Source: Salipiger mucosus DSM 16094
GTDB lineage: Bacteria > Pseudomonadota > Alphaproteobacteria > Rhodobacterales > Rhodobacteraceae
DNA: 64,000 nucleotides
Direction of reading: 5' to 3'
Assembly: GCF_000442255.1 (NCBI RefSeq)
Contig: NZ_KE557274.1
Span: 423,310 to 487,309 of the forward strand
The notes beneath the pieces are model-generated. The model searched no databases, had not been told where the DNA came from, and was given only the letters and a program-made list of their open reading frames with translations. Positions 33,858 through 41,487 of the stretch are shown here, piece after piece; positions within the stretch are counted from its first letter, which is position 1; every line of letters starts with the position of its first letter. Made by a program: the position numbers and the translations under genes.

Positions 33858-35069
33858 ATGGAGCTCTTGTTGCGACTCAAAGAATTCACGCCCCGAGAGG
33901 GTTGGCAGTCAAAGGTCGAGGATACCGGCCTTCCGTTCCACACGGTCGATGGAGAAGTCTACTGGTCAGAGGGCCGAGTATACGAGCTCAGTCCGGGAGA
34001 GGTTGACCGGATCCGGCATGCCTCCGACGAGCTCCATGCGATGTGTCTCGATCTGGTGTCTGATGTGGTGGAAACGGAAGCCTTGATGCGACGCTTCGGG
34101 ATTCCGGAGGTGCACTGGAACATGATCGCCGAGAGTTGGCGGACGGAGCGCGACCGGGGTATTGCCGGCCGGTTCGATCTGGCGCTGGGCGGGGGCGGTG
34201 TTCCGAAGATGCTTGAGTACAACGCGGAGACCCCGGGGATGGGGGTCGAGAGCTCGGTGACACAGAGCGACTGGCTCGCGGAGCAGATTGATCTCGGCGT
34301 TCTTCCCGGAGATGCCGGCCAGTTCAATACCTTGCAAGAAGCGCTCCGGGATCGGCTTGCAGCGATCTACCCGGCCGGGAGCGACGTGCACTTCACCTGC
34401 GCTTCATTCGAGGAGGACTACGCATACACCGAGTTGCTTGGCCGCCTGTTGTTTGAGAACGGATCGACGCCGCACTTCACGTTGATGGACGAAATCAGGA
34501 TCGATCAGGATGGCCATTTCACCGACGGCAATCAGCGGATCATCCGGGATCTCGTGAAATTCTATGCCTGGGATTTCATGTTCTTCGAGGCGTTCTGCGA
34601 AGCGATCCCTGCGAGCGGCTGCCGGATGGTCGAGCCTGCATGGAAATCGATCCTGTCGAGCAAGGCCTTGCTGCCGTTGCTCTGGGAACGTCACCGCGGC
34701 CACCCGAACATCCTGAAATCCGCCTTCCTGGATGAGGACGTGGATTTCGACGGGCTCCATTTTTTCAAGCCGCTTTTCTCGGGAAATGGGGAAGGCATCG
34801 AGGCGCGAAAAAACGGCCGCGTCCTGGCCCGGGAGGAGCAGGGTGTCATTTTGGAAGGCGCGGCGGCCGGCATTCTGCAGGACGCGACCGACGTTCCCGT
34901 GTTTGAGGGAAGCCGTACGCCGCCCGGTGCGCTGTCGCCGGCGCGGAGTGCCGTGATCGGATCCTGGATGGTCGAGGACGCCTGCGTCGGGATGATGGTT
35001 GCCGAAAACGACGGTCTGATCGGCGGCGAAGAACGGTCGTTTTCACCTCACTTTATCCTCGACCGGTGA
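33858..35069 (+). CDS. Glutathionylspermidine synthase-like ATP-grasp protein (YgiC/YjfC type)
   Basis: 403 residues. Family features are GVPKMLEYNAETPGMGVESS, TLMDEIRIDQDGHFTDG, PAWKSILSSKALLPLLWERHRGHPNIL and FFKPLFSGNGEGI, corresponding to the ATP-grasp ligase domain of GspS. The amidase half of true GspS is absent, as in YgiC. Known relatives form amide bonds between a glycine carboxylate and an amine; the substrate here is unknown. Start MELLLRLKEF at 33858 is preferred over an upstream extension in the intergenic region. Followed after 34 bp by a sulfotransferase-like gene, suggesting a two-step modification pathway. Confidence 0.82.
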   Translation: MELLLRLKEFTPREGWQSKVEDTGLPFHTVDGEVYWSEGRVYELSPGEVDRIRHASDELHAMCLDLVSDVVETEALMRRFGIPEVHWNMIAESWRTERDRGIAGRFDLALGGGGVPKMLEYNAETPGMGVESSVTQSDWLAEQIDLGVLPGDAGQFNTLQEALRDRLAAIYPAGSDVHFTCASFEEDYAYTELLGRLLFENGSTPHFTLMDEIRIDQDGHFTDGNQRIIRDLVKFYAWDFMFFEAFCEAIPASGCRMVEPAWKSILSSKALLPLLWERHRGHPNILKSAFLDEDVDFDGLHFFKPLFSGNGEGIEARKNGRVLAREEQGVILEGAAAGILQDATDVPVFEGSRTPPGALSPARSAVIGSWMVEDACVGMMVAENDGLIGGEERSFSPHFILDR

Positions 35070-35103
35070 CATTGGCGCGGAACCAAGAACAGGTATTCTC
35101 AAC

Positions 35104-35796
35104 ATGATCATCGCCGACTCCATCGGCTTCGCCGGCACGCATACGATCTGTCGCATCCTCGAGGAGATCCCGAACGCGGATGTCAGTCACGGGTCCAAGA
35201 ACTTCCTGAAAAAGGGACCGCTCGGGCATGACGACATGACGCTTTCTGATTTTCTCGAGGCGATGAAGGCCAGTGAGGTGGAGGGTCGCCGAGCATACGC
35301 GGTGCATTCCGTCTTCAAACCCGGAGAAGCCCGGGCCCTGACGCGTATGAAGGGCGGGCGCCACATGGTCATCGTTCGGGACCCCATCAGACAGATCCGC
35401 AGCTGCTATGCATGGATCGTGAAAAAGGTCCTGTCCGGAGACGAGGGTGCCCAGATGCAACTGGTGGCCTTCGACCGGGAGGTCCTGGCGCAATCACCGG
35501 TGCGGAACACGTTCCCGAATGCGCTCTTCGCGTTTGCGGTGAACCACGTCATGAGCTTCACGGTCGCGGCGCTGAAGGCCCGATGCGAGACCGTGCAGAT
35601 GGAGCGGCTGGTCTCCGACGAGGCGTATTTCCGGGAAACCTTTTCTGTTCCGGCGGAGGCGGAGCTCTCGCATTTCTCCGGGCAGGCGGTGCACCAGGCC
35701 TCGCACAAGAAAAAGGTCTCCGATCTCGGGGTGGGAGAGCCCGACGAGGATGAAATCATCGGGCTCTTCCAATGGAAGATCGGCGCAGACCACTGA
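35104..35796 (+). pseudogene. Sulfotransferase-like protein, C-terminus cut by IS3 insertion
   Basis: 230 residues as read. The segment HMVIVRDPIRQIRSCYAWIVKK matches the 3'-phosphate-binding motif of PAPS-dependent sulfotransferases (RDPxxxxxSxY), and the N-terminal DSIGFAGTHTICRILE fits a divergent P-loop strand-turn-helix. The stop codon TGA (35794-35796) is the first three bases of the IS3 left end. Removing the IS and one CAC duplication restores a frame continuing HDLAGVRAILGYS to a stop at 38681-38683, giving 243 residues. The truncated protein may retain activity, as only 13 residues are lost. Confidence 0.75.
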
Positions 35797-35811
35797 ATAG
35801 CCCCGCGTTTC

Positions 35812-36687
35812 TTAGACGCCTTCTTGTCTCAGTTTTTGCTGCCGCTCGAACTCGACAGGCGGCAGCATTCCGTTCCGCGCGTGCTTGCGCTTTGGATTGT
35901 AGAACATCTCGATGTAGTCGAACACGTCCCGCCGCGCTTCTTGGCGGGTCCGGTAGGTGCGGCGCCTGATCCTCTCGCGCTTGAGGAGGTTGAAGAAGCT
36001 CTCGGCGACGGCGTTGTCGTGGCAATTGCCGCGTCGGCTCATGGAATGCTCGAGGTCGTGGGCTTTCAGGAAAGCGGCCCAGTCTATGCTTGTGAACTGG
36101 CTGCCCTGATCCGAGTGGATCAGCACCTCAGCCTTCGGCTTCCTTCGCCATGTGGCCATGAGCAGGGCCTGGAGCACGACGTCGGTCGTCTGGCGTGACC
36201 GCATGCACCATCCGACCACGCGCCGAGAAAACAGGTCGATTACGACAGCGAGGTAAGCGAAGCCTTCTTGCGTCCGTATGTAGGTGATGTCGGTCACCCA
36301 GACCTTGTCCGGAGCCTCCACGTCGAACTGTCGATCCAAGGTGTTGTCGACCACGACCGAGGGTTTGCCGCCATACTTCCCGGGGCGGCGCTTGTAGCCG
36401 ATCTGTGCCGTGATCCCGGCCAGCCTGGTCAGGCGGGCAACGCGGTTCAGACAGGCACTTTCGCCCTGATCGAGAAGATCGTCGTGAAGCTTGCGGTGCC
36501 CATAGACCTTGCCGCTTTCGACCCAGGCCTCCTTCAGCAGTTCGGTCTGGCGGGCGTCTTCCTGGGCGCGCTTGCTGAGCGGCGCCTTCACCCACGCATA
36601 GAAGCCGCTCGGTTGGATGCACAGACACCGGCACATCGCCCTGACGGAGAACTGCCCGCGATGCTCGGCCACGAACGCGTATCTCAC
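35812..36687 (-). CDS. IS3-family transposase OrfB (rve integrase core)
   Basis: 291 residues, read from a GTG at 36687. HTH_21-like region (YGHRKLHDDLLDQG) and DDE integrase core: DKVWVTDITYIRTQEGFAYLAVVIDLFSRRVVGW (Asp), LIHSDQGSQFTS (Asp) and SRRGNCHDNAVAESFFNLLKRE (Glu). Catalytically complete, but its natural upstream partner orfA is separated by the IS110 insertion. Confidence 0.88.
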   Translation of the reverse strand: MRYAFVAEHRGQFSVRAMCRCLCIQPSGFYAWVKAPLSKRAQEDARQTELLKEAWVESGKVYGHRKLHDDLLDQGESACLNRVARLTRLAGITAQIGYKRRPGKYGGKPSVVVDNTLDRQFDVEAPDKVWVTDITYIRTQEGFAYLAVVIDLFSRRVVGWCMRSRQTTDVVLQALLMATWRRKPKAEVLIHSDQGSQFTSIDWAAFLKAHDLEHSMSRRGNCHDNAVAESFFNLLKRERIRRRTYRTRQEARRDVFDYIEMFYNPKRKHARNGMLPPVEFERQQKLRQEGV

Positions 36688-36755
36688 TTTGCATCCCTGG
36701 CGAAATACGCGCTCGGCATTGTCCTCGGACCAATGGCGGACATGCCTCGCCCTTC

Positions 36756-38117
36756 CTAAGAAACAGCCGGTTCAGGCAAAACGGGCGCCAAGGCGTAGCC
36801 CAGGGTCTTGGCGCGCCGCTGGAGGTTTGCGAGAACGCGCTGGCGGTGTCGCTCATCATAGGCTGCGGCGCCCTGATCCTGATAAGTCATTCCATGCCGG
36901 ATGGCGTTGTAGAACAGGACGGCGATCTTGCGGGCGGTCGCCGTCACCGCCTTCTGCTTTCCGATCCGCGCCGAGAGACGGCGATAGAAGGCGCCCAGAG
37001 CGGTGTCGCTGCGTCCGATGGTTGTGGCGGCCAATCGCAACAGGGCCGCCGCCCGGCTCGAGGAGCGCCGCGTCTTCGACGACAGAAGCTTGCCCCCGGA
37101 GATCTTGTTGCCGGGTGCCAGGCAGAGCCAGGATGTGAAGTGCTTTGCCGTCTTCCACGCGCGCAGATCAGTGCCGCACTCAGCCACCAGCTTCAGCGCC
37201 AGCGAAGGACCAAGGCCATGTATCTGGGTCAGGTCGGTTCCCAATACCCCGTAAAGTGCTGCTCGCACGTCGAAGGCCGGTGCATTGACTTGCCTACCTT
37301 TGATCCGGGCCTTCGGCAGCGGGGGCCGATCGTCCCCTCCCTTGACTGAGAGGGCGGCAACAGCCGCCTCCAGCCGCTGATCACATTCCTCGATCTTGGC
37401 TTTGTAGAAGTCGTAAAGGTCAAGCGACTGCGCCAGAGCGAAGACATGTTCCGCCCGGTCATTGCCCACAAGTGCTGCCCGGATCGTCTCCGGCGAGGAT
37501 TTGCATCGCACATCCCGGTAATCGGCCAGCACGTCCGGATCGCGCTCACCCGCGACGATGGCGCGAATGATCTTCATGCCGGTCGCGCCGGTGATGTCGG
37601 AGACGACATGGTGCAGCTGTAAGTTCATCTCCATCAGCGCCTTCTGCATGTGTTGAATATGAGCGGCCGCATACTCTGTGAGACGTTCGCGCTGGCGCAT
37701 GTAAGCACGCAGGGTTGCGATCTCGGCTTCGGGGCGGAAACTACCACGCAGCAGGCCGTAGGAATGCAACTGGCGCAGCCATCCTGCATCGCTGACATCG
37801 GTTTTGCGGCCGGGCACGTTCTTGGCATAACGGGCGTTCACCAGGATCACCTCGAAGCCTCGGGCCTCGAGGATCTCGAACGCCGGGATCCAGTAGACGC
37901 CGGTGGATTCCATGGCCAGGCTGGTGACGCCGCAAGACCGGAACCAGTCGGCGAGGTCGTGCAGATCCTGGGTGAACGTGCCGAAGGCGCGCACCGGCAT
38001 GTCACAGCTGGACGGGTTTACCGCTGCCATGTGCATCGTCGAGCCGATGTCGATCGCGGCCGCATTGGGATTGACCATCTTCAGGTCCGGGTGGTCGCCG
38101 GTCGTAAGTCTGGGCAT
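36756..38117 (-). CDS. IS110-group DEDD transposase
   Basis: 453 residues. DEDD domain: NAAAIDIGSTMHMAAV (Asp), SLAMESTGVYWIPAFEIL (Glu), YAKNVPGRKTDVSDAGWLRQL (Asp pair). C-terminal Tnp_20 domain: LTQIHGLGPSLALKLVAECG and HFTSWLCLAPGNKISGGKLLSSKTRRSSSRAAALLRLAA, which includes the conserved Ser. Clearly different in sequence from the IS1111-type transposases at 4777 and 7380. Confidence 0.93.
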   Translation of the reverse strand: MPRLTTGDHPDLKMVNPNAAAIDIGSTMHMAAVNPSSCDMPVRAFGTFTQDLHDLADWFRSCGVTSLAMESTGVYWIPAFEILEARGFEVILVNARYAKNVPGRKTDVSDAGWLRQLHSYGLLRGSFRPEAEIATLRAYMRQRERLTEYAAAHIQHMQKALMEMNLQLHHVVSDITGATGMKIIRAIVAGERDPDVLADYRDVRCKSSPETIRAALVGNDRAEHVFALAQSLDLYDFYKAKIEECDQRLEAAVAALSVKGGDDRPPLPKARIKGRQVNAPAFDVRAALYGVLGTDLTQIHGLGPSLALKLVAECGTDLRAWKTAKHFTSWLCLAPGNKISGGKLLSSKTRRSSSRAAALLRLAATTIGRSDTALGAFYRRLSARIGKQKAVTATARKIAVLFYNAIRHGMTYQDQGAAAYDERHRQRVLANLQRRAKTLGYALAPVLPEPAVS

Positions 38118-38343
38118 GACATCTCCTCCGTTCAGAACGAAGGGCGTGGGCCATGCAAGTTCGTCATCTTCCTATCCGGGATCGCCGCGAGCGCGCCGTC
38201 ACCACTCTCAAGTGCGCATCAGCCCATGTGCCACGTTTTTTAACGGGGTCCAGCCCACCAATAAGCCATCGGCAACTGCCCCTCACTACGAGCTTAGCAC
38301 AAGCTGTTGCTACCGCGCACAGGCGGGCTGTGGCCCGGAACGG
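38118..38343 (-). ncRNA. Candidate bridge RNA region in the IS110 left end
   Basis: In IS110-group elements the bridge RNA is encoded in the non-coding left end upstream of the transposase. Here that segment is 226 bp and has no gene. RNA boundaries and binding loops were not worked out. Inference from family and position. Confidence 0.4.
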
Positions 38344-38582
38344 TTTTTTAGGATGTCGCGCTCCTCCGAGACCCGCGCCAGCTCCTTCTTCAGACGCCGG
38401 ATCTCGGCGTCCTTCTCCGCCTCTCCCGAGGACGCCTTCGCGAACTTCTTCTTCCAGGCGTAGAGCGAATACGCGCTGACCCCCAAACGCTCCGACACTT
38501 CCCTGACCGGGTAGCCCCGTTCGGTGATCTGCGCGACCGCGTCCCGCTTGAACTCATCGCTGAACTTGCTGCTGCTCATCAT
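38310..38582 (-). pseudogene. IS3-family OrfA, truncated by the IS110 insertion
   Basis: The first 80 codons are IS3 orfA: HTH (MSSSKFSDEFKRDAVAQITERGYPVREVSERLGVSAYSLYAWKKKF) and leucine-zipper-like helix (EAEKDAEIRRLKKELARVSEERDILK). After ILKN the frame enters the IS110 end and stops after ten foreign codons. Confidence 0.85.
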
Positions 38583-38641
38583 GGCCTCCTTGCCTCAAAA
38601 TTAGCGAAGAAGGCGTCCACGATACACGGGGCTATTCACAC

Positions 38642-38683
38642 CACGACCTGGCCGGTGTCAGGGCGATCCTGGGTTATTCCTGA
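38642..38683 (+). pseudogene. Detached 3' end of the sulfotransferase-like gene
   Basis: Encodes HDLAGVRAILGYS and a stop in the frame of the gene at 35104 once the IS3 and one CAC copy are removed. It is the missing C-terminus. Confidence 0.65.
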
Positions 38684-38750
38684 TCACGATACGCAACGTA
38701 ATAACAGACGATGCCGGCCAACGAGGCCGGCATCGAAGCGCAAGATCACA

Positions 38751-40271
38751 TCAGAAGAAGCCAAGCTTGTTGGGATTATAACTGACGAGCATGTTCTTGG
38801 TCTGTTGGTAGTGGTCGAGCATCATCTTGTGGTTTTCTCGACCAACGCCTGATTGCTTGTAGCCGCCGAAGGCAGCGTGGGCGGGGTATGCATGGTAGTT
38901 GTTGACCCAAACGCGCCCGGCCTCGATGTTTCGCCCGCAACGATAGGCCCGGGTGGCGTCGCGGGTCCAGACACCAGCGCCGAGACCGTACATGGTGTCA
39001 TTGGCGATGGCGAGAGCCTCCTCTTCGGTCTTGAAGGTGGTCACCGACACGACGGGGCCGAAGATCTCTTCCTGGAAGACACGCATCTTGTTGTGTCCTT
39101 TCAGGATCGTGGGTTGAACATAGTATCCGTTCTCAAGTTCGCCGTTGAAGCATGCTACCTCACCGCCGGCGAGAACTTCTGCTCCCTCTTCGACACCGAT
39201 GGTCAGGTAGGACATGATCTTGTCCTGTTGTTCCTTGCTGGCCTGCGCACCGACCATGGTTTCCATCTCCCGGGGATCGCCCTGCTTGATGGCTTTGACG
39301 CGTTCGATGCAGCGCGTGATGAAATCCTCGTAAATATCTTCCTGGATCAGCGCTCGGGACGGACAGGTACAGACTTCACCCTGGTTGAAGGCGAAGAGAA
39401 CGAAACCTTCTACCGCCTTGTCCAGGAACGCGTCGTCCTCGGCCATGACGTCGGAGAAAAAGATGTTCGGGCTCTTTCCGCCAAGCTCCAGAGTCACCGG
39501 GATCAGGTTGTTGGTAGCCGCTTTCATGATGACCCGGCCGGTCTCGGTCGATCCTGTAAATGCGATCTTCGCGATACGGTGGCTTTGTGCCAGGGGACCG
39601 CCAACCTCGGGGCCCATCCCGTTGACGATATTGAGCACACCGTCAGGCAGCAAATCACCGATGACATCGATCAGCACCATGATCGCGGCCGGGGTTTGTT
39701 CCGCCGGCTTCAGGACGATGCAGTTTCCTGCAGCAAGCGCCGGTGCCAGCTTCCAGGCCGCCATGAGGATAGAAAAGTTCCAAGGGATGATCTGGCCGAC
39801 GACGCCAAGAGGTTCGTGGAAATGGTAAGCCACGGTGTCGTGATCGATCTCCGACATGGTTCCTTCCTGGCCACGTAGAACACCTGCGAAGTAGCGGAAA
39901 TGGTCTACCGCCAATGGGATATCTGCGGCCATCGTCTCGCGGATCGGCTTGCCGTTGTCCCAGGTCTCCGCCGTCGCGATCAGTTCCAAATTCTGCTCGA
40001 TGCGGTCGGCGATCTTGAGAAGCAGGTTCGAGCGCTCCGTGGCGCTCAACTTTCCCCATGCATCCTTTGCGGCGTGAGCCGCGTCCAGCGCTAGCTCGAC
40101 GTCTTCAGCGCTCGATCTGGCCACTTCGCAGACCTTTTCGCCTGTGATCGGGGTTACGTTGTCGAAATATTGTCCTTTCGTCGGCGCGACAAACTTGCCC
40201 CCGATGAAGTTGTCGTAGCGGGATTTAAAGGGTGAGACGTGCTTGCTCACGACCTGCGTCAGTGCGTTCAT
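38751..40271 (-). CDS. NAD-dependent aldehyde dehydrogenase (AcoD/ExaC type)
   Basis: 506 residues, length and sequence of the acetaldehyde dehydrogenase class that supports ethanol, acetoin or alcohol oxidation. [52 protein letters not shown], catalytic Glu in [13 protein letters not shown] and Cys in [12 protein letters not shown] are present. Start MNALTQVV at 40271 follows TGGAGGACATCCG. Preceded by a GAF-Fis regulator gene and a 20-bp palindrome. Confidence 0.92.
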   Translation of the reverse strand: MNALTQVVSKHVSPFKSRYDNFIGGKFVAPTKGQYFDNVTPITGEKVCEVARSSAEDVELALDAAHAAKDAWGKLSATERSNLLLKIADRIEQNLELIATAETWDNGKPIRETMAADIPLAVDHFRYFAGVLRGQEGTMSEIDHDTVAYHFHEPLGVVGQIIPWNFSILMAAWKLAPALAAGNCIVLKPAEQTPAAIMVLIDVIGDLLPDGVLNIVNGMGPEVGGPLAQSHRIAKIAFTGSTETGRVIMKAATNNLIPVTLELGGKSPNIFFSDVMAEDDAFLDKAVEGFVLFAFNQGEVCTCPSRALIQEDIYEDFITRCIERVKAIKQGDPREMETMVGAQASKEQQDKIMSYLTIGVEEGAEVLAGGEVACFNGELENGYYVQPTILKGHNKMRVFQEEIFGPVVSVTTFKTEEEALAIANDTMYGLGAGVWTRDATRAYRCGRNIEAGRVWVNNYHAYPAHAAFGGYKQSGVGRENHKMMLDHYQQTKNMLVSYNPNKLGFF

Positions 40272-40375
40272 CGGATGTCCTCCACTTGTGCTCCGGTCCT
40301 CCACCGGTAGCTGAACGGAGGTTGATCCAAGGCGAGAGGTGCGTCATCCCACGATACGAAGCAAGTCTGGGAGAC

Positions 40376-40395
40376 CTGTCTCAGGCCTGAGACAG
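40376..40395. promoter_or_regulatory. 20-bp perfect palindrome upstream of the aldehyde dehydrogenase
   Basis: CTGTCTCAGGCCTGAGACAG, a perfect inverted repeat 1 bp after the regulator stop codon and about 105 bp upstream of the aldehyde dehydrogenase start. The distance and symmetry suit an activator or repressor site for the GAF-Fis protein encoded next to it. No U-run follows, so a terminator is less likely. Confidence 0.6.
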
Positions 40396-40396
40396 A

Positions 40397-41362
40397 TCAA
40401 TCTTGTTTTGTGCTCATGCCGAGCCTTTTCATCCGTCGGTATAGTGTTGCCCGGCCGATACCGAGACTTCGGGCTGCCTCGGATATGTTCCCGTTTGCTC
40501 GTATCAGGGCCCTTTTCATTGCCGCACGTTCGGCCTTTTCGAAGCCGGTAGGCCCGTCCTCGCGCCCAAAGATGTCGGAGGCGGCCATTGGTGCAATGGC
40601 TCCCGAGGGGGCCAGACGGAACGCCTTCCGAGCCCCGCGCGTCGCACCGAGAACGATATCGTCTTGGTCAACTGCCAGAAGCATTGCCGCTTCGCTGTCA
40701 TCCGTGTTGGCCACAATGATCCGCGTGTTAGGGAAAGCTCCGCGAAAATTGTCGGTTTCGATTTGCCGCGCGGTCTGGCTCACCATCGCGCCAATGAGGT
40801 GGTTGAAAGCCTCTGTCTGATCAGCGCGCGCCGACGATACATCGAGCGAGCCGATGAGCTCCCCCTGCGCCCCGAAAATCGGCGCGTCCATACAGCTCAT
40901 CCCGGTGTTCCGCGCATGAAAGTGCTCATCGCGGTGGATGATCACGCGGCGCCCCTCGGCGATGCAGGTGCCGATCCCGTTGGTTCCTTCGCTTGCCTCA
41001 GACCAGTCCGACCCGGGAATCAGTCCCCAGGATTCGAACGTAGACCGGTCACCATCGGCCGTACGGAAATCCAGAACGACGCCGTCAGCATCGGTAAGCA
41101 GCACTCCACATCCGGAACTACCCACGAGTTGGAACAGGGCATCCAATTTCGGACTGGCCGCTCGGATCATGCCTTCCGAGCGCTCTTTGCGGTATGCCAG
41201 CTCTTCTCCGGCGATACGGTGCACGCCGTCCCTTTGACCGGGATCCAGTCCGTGATGATCGAGTGACCGTCTCCACGATGCGGCGAGGCGCGACTTCGCT
41301 GCGGCACCTGGATGCGTCGCAATCCCCAGAACATGATCGACATGCCGAGACCCTGAAGCCAT
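40397..41362 (-). CDS. AcoR-like transcriptional regulator: GAF and Fis-type HTH, no AAA+ domain
   Basis: 321 residues. AcoR-type N-terminus (SRLAASWRRSLDHHGLDP), a GAF domain (GCGVLLTDADGVVLDF ... LIPGSDWSEASEGTNGIGTCIAEGRRVIIHRDEHFH, SCMDAPIFGAQGELIGSLDVSS) and a C-terminal Fis-like helix-turn-helix (ALIRANGNISEAARSLGIGRATLYRRMKRLG). The sigma-54-activating AAA+ domain (GAFTGA, Walker motifs) of full AcoR is missing; the region between is only about 100 residues. GGAGGA precedes the ATG. It probably controls the adjacent aldehyde dehydrogenase. Confidence 0.88.
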   Translation of the reverse strand: MASGSRHVDHVLGIATHPGAAAKSRLAASWRRSLDHHGLDPGQRDGVHRIAGEELAYRKERSEGMIRAASPKLDALFQLVGSSGCGVLLTDADGVVLDFRTADGDRSTFESWGLIPGSDWSEASEGTNGIGTCIAEGRRVIIHRDEHFHARNTGMSCMDAPIFGAQGELIGSLDVSSARADQTEAFNHLIGAMVSQTARQIETDNFRGAFPNTRIIVANTDDSEAAMLLAVDQDDIVLGATRGARKAFRLAPSGAIAPMAASDIFGREDGPTGFEKAERAAMKRALIRANGNISEAARSLGIGRATLYRRMKRLGMSTKQD

Positions 41363-41487
41363 CTTGAAGTCCTCCCTGTGCGAACCCTGACAGATGCCGC
41401 GCGCTCATGAAAGATTCTTGCGCCAAGACTTCAGTCGGAGGCATCCATGCTAGGCAAGGCCGCCCTCTGAACTGCGGTCGGTCAGCT

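Larger units (their letters stand above)
36721..38343 (-). mobile_element. IS110-family element nested in the IS3 (about 1.62 kb)
   Basis: Joining the IS3 sequence across 36721-38343 restores the reading EERDILKNAERVFRQGCKVRYAFVAEHRG through the orfA-orfB boundary, which defines the insertion to within about 2 bp (TT is present at both junctions). No inverted repeats were seen at the ends. A 226-bp leader precedes the transposase. Confidence 0.82.
35794..38638 (-). mobile_element. IS3-family element interrupted by an IS110 element
   Basis: Terminal inverted repeats start TGAATAGCCCCG at 35794 and, inverted, at 38638; they continue (C/T)GT(T/A)TC(T/G)T(A/G)GACGCCTTCTT. CAC flanks both ends (35791-35793 and 38639-38641), a 3-bp target duplication. 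Without the nested IS110 it is about 1.22 kb, normal for IS3. The nested element splits orfA from orfB, so it should not produce its own transposase. Confidence 0.9.

Noticed and set aside
40272..40375. Sigma-54 promoter (-24/-12) before the aldehyde dehydrogenase
   Set aside because: No TGGCAC-N5-TTGC-like match could be found, and the linked regulator lacks the AAA+ domain needed for sigma-54 activation.
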